In this document: positions 19,239-25,613 of the stretch, piece after piece
How positions within the stretch are numbered: the stretch's first letter is position 1
How the letters are laid out: each line of letters begins with the position of its first letter
The notes under the pieces: generated by a model
What the model was told of the DNA's origin: nothing
Seen by the model: the letters and a program-made list of their open reading frames with translations, nothing else
The model's database searches: none
Made by a program: the position numbers and the translations under genes
From: Physocladia obscura
Lineage: Eukaryota > Chytridiomycota > Chytridiomycetes > Chytridiales > Chytriomycetaceae
NCBI GenBank assembly: GCA_027596945.1
Contig: JADGJH010000115.1
Span: forward strand, 1 to 25,613
DNA: 25,613 bases
Direction of reading: 5' to 3'

Positions 19239-21195
19239 TTTTGCGTGAAGTACCGATTTTGCAGTCGTTTTTGCATGGCCAACTGTGGCAGTACTTTTTC
19301 TAGTGGTTTTAGGTGTTGTTTTAGTGTGGATTGCCGTAGTTGAAACTTTCGCAGTGGTTTTTGCTGGAACTGTAGTAGTTTTGCTAGTCACCGTAACTTT
19401 TGAGATCTGGACACTGACACTAGTGATGTTTTTGAGCGATGTTGTTGTTTCAATTGGAGTTGTTGTGGATTATATCCAAAAAGTTTTCCAACGTAAATTC
19501 ATCTGCAAAGTTTTTTGTAATATTTTGGGCAAAAGCAACACGTTTCGGATTCACGCAACTTCACTATAGTTATTTTACTCATAGTATGCTGTATACTTTG
19601 GATAAGGCCCCGTCGACCATTCATGCAAATAGCAGAGTTAATTGCATGTGTTCGTATAATAACGCGTATAGACGCCACAGACACACAAGGTAAACGTCGC
19701 CGGCGATATCGCTGCCAGCATCTGGAGATACTATAGTTTCACAGTCATTGAAAACATAACCGCCAATATCAGCTGAACTGTTTCAACCGTTGGCTGTAAT
19801 ATAACCGTAGCGAGTGGGTGCGAGAATAGTGGACTGAAAGAAAGCTTTGCTATACTGTCCAAAAGTATAGTCAATTGCACCTTCAATGTTGGAGTTGAAA
19901 AAATAGTGCTGCTCAATTTGTGTTAACAGCGTGTCTTGAGGCGCGAAAAATTTGCAACCCTAAGTTCTAATGCAGTCTCCGTAGTATGAAACAGCGGCAG
20001 CAGTTGACGACAAAGTTGTGCTAAGGTGACAGTGTTTGCAGTGAAAATTATGTTGCCAGTGTCATTATTAGAGCCATAAATAGTCAGTGGTTCAGTTCGT
20101 GAAATATACCAGAATAAACAAAAATTATTGCTGATCCGGTGTCAGGAAGTGAATTCACAGCTACTTGGATAAACGAAAATAAAACCGCCATATTGGTCCG
20201 AGAAACAGTTATTGCGCCAACTGGTGGAATGTTAATGGAAAGAATATTTGTCGTTAACGGCGCTATAGTTGTGGTTGTTGCAGCGGAGGGCTGCAAAAAC
20301 ATCAGAAATACCATTTAATAATAATAATTTGACGTGGCAAAAAATAACGTACAGATGTCGCAGCAGGTGTTGCACAGTCGTTGTAGTTGTGAAATGAATC
20401 AGCAATTGTATCATTGATGTTCTGAGAGAATGACGCACGATTACTGTTCCAATTACCACTTCCATAGTTGTTGTACTCATAAAAAGAAGCATTCACGGGA
20501 ACAATACCTGCTGTCCAAGTAGACCATCCAGCTGATGTGACAGCATTAGTCAATTCAGAATTGATAAAAACTACGCGCGTGTAATGATACCATGGATGGC
20601 CCAAGTAGACGCTTCCGGCCGTTCCACTGGCTGCGACGGCAGAAACAATTACTTTACGTTTGTTGAAGACAGAACCACCAGTATCGGATGTGCTGGCACG
20701 ACCATTTGTTGTGATTACATCCATATCGAACTGACGCAAGCACTGTAGATTCGAAAAATACTTTCCCATTGTATATGTAATCTGTTGTTACTTCAATGTA
20801 CGAGTTTGGAATATAGTGATCGCCAGTTTCTATCGAGAATGTATTCTGGTATCCCGTAAATTTACACCAATGAAGCTTCCGTAGTATGAAACGGCAACAC
20901 CTGATCCTATGTTAAGATTCTGAACGTTAACGTTGATGAAATTGAAGATAGTTACAATGTTTCCAACGTAGGACAGGCTGTCAGTATCATTGTTTGAACC
21001 ATAAATAGCCAAGGGACCAGTACACGTGATATAAATCATTTCAGAATAAACACTTGGATAAACGAAAATAACGGCAGATCCCATGGCATGCAGCGAGTTA
21101 ATAGCCGCTTGGATGGATGAAAATGATCCCTCTTTGAGATAATTGTCATTAGAAGAGATGAAATAATAGCCACAGCTGTAGCCACATGAATACAA
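19239..21195 (-). pseudogene. broken tandem pectin methylesterase (CE8-CE8)
   Basis: The minus strand holds two consecutive pectin methylesterase (CE8) domains and a Thr-rich tail. Copy 1 (21195-20337): SFSSIQAAINSL, VYPSVYSEMIYI, PLAIYGSNN, VSYYGSF, then after a frameshift near 20870 KFTGYQNTFS and NSYIEVTTDYIYNG, then after another shift near 20730 TNGRASTSDTGGSVFNK, YLGHPWYHYTRVVF and GWSTWTAG. An intron-like gap (about 20337-20286) and a Thr-rich linker lead to copy 2 (about 20285-19600), with IYGSNNDTGNI, VSYYGDC, FFAPQDTLL, NIEGAIDYTFGQY, RYGYITANG and WSTGPYPKYTAYYE, interrupted by several stops and shifts. A Thr/Lys-rich tail (TSKTTTVPAKTTAKVSTT) ends near 19239. Intact enzymes de-esterify pectin outside the cell. 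Here the catalytic residues are also altered. Confidence 0.8.
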
Positions 21196-21528
21196 TTTTT
21201 TCTTTTTTCCTCTTGCAGTATATGTATGAAGTTTTAACCATCGACGACGACATGATCATCAAAATTAGATTATTTTTTGGGCTTCAACCAGTTTAAATTC
21301 TGTGTCGATAATTTGAATTACAGTCATTTGGAAAAAATTCGTTTGATATAATTAGTCACGCGAAAAAAGTTAATTTTTTCCAACAATTTGTCAGCAGACC
21401 AATTCACGAACGCACGAGTACCTTCTTTTTTAGATACAAACCTGAATGACTCATTTTCCAAAGCGCCTCAACAAAAGTTTAAAAAAAAACAAAATAAAAA
21501 AAACAAAATAAAAAAAAGAAATCAAACA
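21196..21528. other. divergent upstream region with A-rich leader
   Basis: This region lies between the broken pectin esterase (-) and the PPOX-like gene (+). Just before the ATG at 21529 is a 40-base A-rich leader containing a near-perfect duplication of the unit aaacaaaataaaa (21487-21517). No RNA gene recognised. Confidence 0.5.
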
Positions 21529-23228
21529 ATGAGCAACACCATTTTACAGCAACAAGGACAGCAAGTATCTGCAGTCAAAATCGTTGAAGAAGATGTGGCA
21601 AATACAGGCGGTCCCGCGTGGCCATCATGGATTCCCACAATTAACACCAATTCAATCGAAATCTCACCTAATCTGGATGATGACGCGACAGACGCGTTAA
21701 ACAACATCAGTTTGGCGTCAACCGAGGCGCATTTCCCGCCTTGGAGAGCTGCTTTGGAGACTGCATTGAAAGATAACGAGCGTGATGATGCTGCACATTG
21801 TTGAGTGTCTACTCTCCCATACCCCGCGTGTCAGTGGCTTTGAAAACCTTATGTTTATTCAAAATTTTTTTCCTTTCCCTCTTTTATTTTTCACAGTGTA
21901 CGCATCGCTGGCGACGATAAAGTCTTTTGGTCGTCCATCAAACCACTGTGTTTTTTTCCGTGGGTTTTTGTCGGATGGAATTGAGTGTCAAGAAACCCCT
22001 TGGTAAATAATTCTGGAATAATCCAATCGATTCTTGTGACTCATTCTGATTTATTATTTTTCTTTTTGCTTTAGCACCAAAGACGACACAAGTAACGATC
22101 AGCATAAAGATAATCATAATCATCATCATCACCATCGCCACCAATACCAAGCTGGCTCACTCTCGGCTGATGCTGTTGAGCGGCTTGCTAATGTCCTCGT
22201 GTTTGCTGTCGATGTTCGTAGTGGGTCGGTTGACGATCTTGTCCATGGTTCGAAGTTCGGAGAAATATGTTGGTGAGTCACTATTACTTATCCGTTCACT
22301 TTACTTAGCTCCTTGCTTATTCCATGAAACTTATGTTACTAAAAATAATAGGATTTTCCCTGAAACACGTCAACAAATTCGAGTGTCAGGAACAATTCAA
22401 CTGATCGCATCTCCCAACCATATCTTGGCGAAAAGTCATCAAATCAGTAGCGCACCATCTTTTGCGTCGTTGCAAAACTTTCCGGCGTTGGATTGGGAAA
22501 GTCTACGTCGTGAAATGTGGCGTAAAGTATCAGCAGTAAGGCGCGCATCGTACACATGGCCAACGACGCGCCACGACGTTACAAGAAGTGGAAGCACCGG
22601 ATATCATCAGGTACTTTCCGTCTATCCAAATGTTGTTGACGCTGCTGCAAAGAACAGTGTAGTTGAAGGTGGTGTCGCGACAGAAATTGTTGTTGATAGG
22701 CAGAATGGACAGGAAGCGGCTATGGGATTGCTTGGGTTGCCAATAGTGACTAGTTTGGATGCGAATTCCGATAATGAGTTTGCAAGGCAAGAATCTGCCG
22801 AAACTGTAAACGGTCAGGGTTTGCAAGATCAACAGCAGCAACAGCAAATTCAAAATAATAGTATTAAAAAGACGAAAAATCATCACCATCACGACCACAA
22901 GCAGCAGCATGAGCATCGCGCAATCGCTTTCAACAATTTCTGTTTGCTGCTACTGGATGTTGATGGTGCAGATAACGTTGAAATGTGTAAGGCGCCTCAC
23001 GCTCACACAAAATACAGAAGAACGATTGAGTCAGTTGGCGGAATTAGTGGTACCGAGAGTGCCAGTGGCTTTATTGGACATGCTGGAAATGCAGAGGTTG
23101 TTCGTGTGAGTGTGGCAGATCGAATTTTTTCTATTGATAATTTGGTTGGGGGCGGTGAAGGTTGTTCGACCACTGATGGCTTGGTAAAAAGAGTGGACAA
23201 GTGGACTGTCAAGAATGTATTGGGCTAA
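21529..23228 (+). CDS. pyridoxamine 5'-phosphate oxidase-like (Alr4036-type) FMN protein
   Basis: Four exons: 21529-21799, 21897-22002, 22075-22272, 22352-23228, giving 483 aa. The split-barrel FMN-binding domain is recognisable in order: FPPWRAALETALKDNERD, LYASLATIKSFGRPSNHCVFFRGFL, FAVDVRSGSVDDLVHGSKFGEICWIFPETRQQIRVSG, and the family segment WRKVSAVRRASYTWP. These match the Pyridox_oxase_2/Alr4036 group, whose substrate is mostly unknown. Unusual parts are a His-rich insertion (NHNHHHHHRH) inside the barrel region after CQETPC, a second His-rich stretch (NHHHHDHKQQHEHR) after a poly-Gln run, and a long C-terminal half unlike short family members. Introns are 97, 72 and 79 nt. The ATG at 21529 is the first Met in frame; upstream codons are an A-rich leader. 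AATAAA is at 23297. Confidence 0.85.
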
Positions 23229-23499
23229 ACTTTTTACCTTTCAGCAAAACTGTTTGGAATCAAGTCGGTGTACAAACCAAATTATAATGAAATTCAAATA
23301 AATCACAACATAACCGTGAAATTTTTAGATGCTGAATCAGTAACAAATGAGAATGCTATTAAATAGCTCAACCAAACACTCTTTTTTCAGTCTCAAATAT
23401 CAAAACAAATTAGTTTTTTTTAATTCCTTACAACCTATCCGCAATCAATTACCATCAATAATTTGCGTATGGATTCGTTTTCTGGTTTTTCTCCAGTCA
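23229..23499. other. intergenic, nothing recognised
   Basis: 3' flank of the PPOX-like gene. An open frame continues from 23347 into the MFS fragment, but the residues before about 23500 do not resemble the transporter family. Confidence 0.4.
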
Positions 23500-24060
23500 A
23501 TGCAACTTTCCTCACCAAACAAGAAAAAATTATCTACACATTTCCAACTCCGAAAAAACCAAGCCGGTGCTTTAAACCCAGAATGGAAACACGATCAATT
23601 CATTGAAGTATTCAAAGATCTTTGTCCCCTTTTGCTTTGTACACAAATTGGCAATGTCATCTCCGTGCTTGACACGATTGTTATAAAAGGCTTTCGCTTC
23701 TCGACCCTCACAACAACACTTCTTGCGATCCCAAATGGTCTCATTGAATTCAGTGTCATTTGGTGTATCTGACATGTAGGTACCCACCATCATTGCGACA
23801 ATTTGCAGTATCACTATCCTGAGCGCCGATCGCGTTGCGCTACTGGTGTTGTATTACTTGACACAATGTTTCACTCCATATATTTTGATTTTTCTTATTT
23901 TGAATAACATTTGCAACTATTGTGATTTGGGTTGGGTATCTTGGAGATATTGTCATCGGGTTGTCAATTTGGAGTTTATTGGTGACGGAAAATAAATAGA
24001 TGCAAGCATTAAAGAAATTTGGTGAAGAGAACGTATTGGGACCCAGATGTGGTAGTTGCA
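23500..24060 (+). pseudogene. MFS allantoate-permease (Dal5)-type fragment
   Basis: The frame around 23550-23772 reads QLRKNQAGALNPEWKHDQF, then EVFKDLCPLLLCTQIGNVIS and VIKGFRFSTLTTTLLAIPNG. This matches the central loop and seventh-eighth helices of fungal Dal5-type anion:cation symporters (NQ.G..N..W...Q..EAF.D and the conserved IIKGFGFS..TTLL..P.G). A stop follows at 23770. Beyond it, in another frame, RVALLVLYYLTQCFTPYILI fits the next helices, again with breaks. The N-terminal half and the ends are missing. Intact proteins import allantoate, nicotinate-like acids or dipeptides at the plasma membrane. This copy cannot be functional. Confidence 0.75.
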
Positions 24061-24427
24061 AATGTTAAAAACAAGGTGGTTGCTAAAATTGAGAAAAGTC
24101 GTACAAAGATAGATTGAAGAATTTGACGGATAAATAGAATCTTTCTCTTATTTATCCTCTCTGATGGCGAAAATTTGATGTACTCTATGCATTTTGAATG
24201 ATCGTTTTATGGGAGTTCATTTGAATCAATAATTGAGGCTTTTTTTCAATCAGCTTGGAAATCGCTTGCTGTCTGTTGGATGTGTGTTGATGAGATTGAC
24301 AGATTTTTGCAGCAATCACAGCACTGCTTGCATCATGAAAATAGGTTGAAGAAATTGCTGTTTTCGAGTTCAAACCAAAAAAAAAAAAGGGGAGTTCAAA
24401 AAAGGAAAATTTTTCAGTCAATTGAGG
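24061..24427. other. intergenic, nothing recognised
   Basis: AT-rich upstream flank of the last gene. A poly-A tract followed by GGGG (24377-24393) is the only notable feature. Confidence 0.45.
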
Positions 24428-25433
24428 ATGCCAGCAATTTCCGTTGAGGGCCGATCAACATTGCGACGGCCGACAGGGGTGCGCAATCCCAGCAGCAACA
24501 ATGCTACTACTATTGCTACTACTGCTACAACGAATACTAGTTCAAGTGCAAACCGGACGGCAATGTCGCGCACGCGCACGGCACTCGGACGCAACAACAT
24601 CCGCGCACAGATGAAGCAGGAGGCAGAGGCGGCGCTGCGGCTCAAGGCCGAGACCGAGGCGCAAGCGCGTGCCGCCGAGGCGCAGAGGCAGCAGCTGGAG
24701 GCGCAGCGCGTCGAGGAGGCGAAGCGTAGAGACCGGCGCGCCACCCTCAGCGCAGCGGCCCTGTGTCTCCACAGCAACCTCCCCACTACGCCGACTATTC
24801 ACAATCCAACAGCTCTGCTAGGGTCGTTTGATGCACCGCCGCCATCGCCCGGCGAAGCCTCCGTTTCCCCCGCCGGCGACCTGATCCTTGGTGCGAAGAC
24901 CATTACGCAGTATCGCGCGCGCCTCAAGCAGACGGCCGCTATCCTCGCCTCCACCCACATTGATTTGCACGGCGGGGCTCTCGCCTACGCCACCATTGTC
25001 TTCGCCAGCGCCGCCGACCGTTACCTACAGCAGACAGAGCAGATCAAGGCCAACCTCAATAACTTTGCTGTCATGTGTCTCCCCATGATGTGCGCGGCCA
25101 TCCAGTCGGAAATCCTCCTTCTCCTTGAAAGCGCAAAAAAGGGCGCTCAGGGTGCCGCAGTAGACTGGTCCCCCGCAAACCGGGACTCCCTTTTTCTCGC
25201 CGTCGCAAACATGTTCATCGCCACTCTATCCCAAATCATTGTCGCCGAGTCCTCCCGCGCCGCCTCCGCACACCCTCTCTTTCGCAAAGATGACCTCTAT
25301 CTGCGTTCCCTCGTTGCCAAATTTTTGGTGGATAATTCTCGCGTTTCTGCTGACTCCATTGTAGTTACTTCCTTGACTAAATGGTTACAAATCGTGGCTA
25401 ATGCTAATGATGAAGAATTTTCTGACGTTTCTC
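24428..25433 (+). CDS. unrecognised coiled-coil protein, first exon (partial)
   Basis: First exon, 335 complete codons plus one base, ending at a strong donor (gtgagt at 25434). The gene runs off the window. Residues 1-55 are Thr/Ser/Asn-rich and likely disordered. Residues about 58-105 form a charged, Ala/Glu/Gln/Arg-rich coiled coil (MKQEAEAALRLKAETEAQ and on). After a Pro-rich linker, residues from about 155 to 330 are strongly helical, with segments such as TQYRARLKQTAAILASTHID, LPMMCAAIQSEILLLLES and SLFLAVANMFIATLSQIIVA, suggesting an all-helical repeat or bundle domain. There are no transmembrane or catalytic motifs that I recognise. The exon is GC-rich compared with its flanks. The start is the first ATG in frame. 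Function unknown. Confidence 0.72.
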
Positions 25434-25613
25434 GTGAGTGTTTATATAAAAAAAAATTCAACAGAGCAAACTATTTTTTTTCGTTGTAATCAAGTGGAGA
25501 GTGAGCAACAAACGAAAAAAAAATGGAGAGAGTGACAGAGAGTGTAGCGAACAAGAGAACGTAGAAAAAAAGAAAAAAGTGAGTGAGCATAGTATAAAAC
25601 AAAAAAAAAAAAA
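25434..25613 (+). other. 5' part of a long intron, cut by window end
   Basis: It begins gtgagt and has no convincing acceptor before the window ends. It is purine-rich, with gagagtg/gagcaa words and one AGCGA (25547-25551), like the long CCT8 introns. The final bases are a poly-A run that may mark a contig edge. Confidence 0.6.

Noticed and set aside
21388..21528. N-terminal Lys-rich extension of the PPOX-like protein
   Set aside because: There is no ATG upstream in frame. The Lys codons come from an A-rich leader.
24418..24802. Minus-strand open frames rich in Arg, Ser and Cys
   Set aside because: They are antisense shadows of the GC-rich coiled-coil exon, with no domain.

Overview
This is a eukaryotic, AT-rich chromosomal window, most likely from a fungus and probably an early-diverging, chytrid-like one. 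That placement is inferred from four things: a Gcn4-type bZIP, an allantoate-permease-type MFS remnant, a CFEM-like GPI-anchored protein, and secreted chitosanase and pectin esterase sequences. All lie in compact genes with many short spliceosomal introns. I found no rRNA, recognisable tRNA or CRISPR. Eight intron-containing or single-exon genes could be assembled to full length by joining exons by eye. Every splice model keeps frame across all joins, and the protein family matches are strong for most of them.

Layout. Positions 1-2925 are a transposon graveyard holding two different Tc1/mariner-type transposase relics, one on each strand. Positions 2926-3444 (-) encode a Gcn4-like bZIP in a GC-rich island. 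Positions 3445-5537 are mostly unassigned AT-rich DNA with two weak candidate exons. Next come a Lifeguard/BAX-inhibitor membrane protein (5538-6476, +), a small uncertain multi-exon candidate (about 6505-6808, -), a ZnT7-type zinc transporter (7166-8738, -), CCT8, the theta subunit of the cytosolic chaperonin (9352-11725, +), and an ER-type short-chain dehydrogenase (11873-13032, +). A GH46-type chitosanase (13158-14228, +) is followed by a decayed second copy (14614-14989). Then follow a secreted sulfatase with six exons (15122-17265, +), a small C-terminally anchored PPxY protein (17393-17840, +) and a CFEM-like GPI protein (18429-18977, +). A broken tandem pectin methylesterase lies on the minus strand (about 19239-21195). 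It is followed by a pyridoxamine-phosphate-oxidase-like FMN protein with His-rich insertions (21529-23228, +), an MFS permease fragment (about 23500-24060, +), and the 5' part of an unrecognised coiled-coil protein (24428 to beyond the window end, +).

There is no operon-like system. The genes are housekeeping (CCT8, ZnT, TMBIM) mixed with a secreted polysaccharide-acting set (chitosanase, sulfatase, pectin esterase, CFEM-like wall protein) in which two members have decayed. The most unusual signals are in the introns. The longer introns of CCT8 and the zinc transporter are strongly enriched in the pentamer AGCGA on the transcribed strand only. Donor sites are very degenerate, about a fifth of acceptors are AAG, and one sulfatase intron appears to be only 28 nt. 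I see no clear evidence of a wholly new multi-gene system here.
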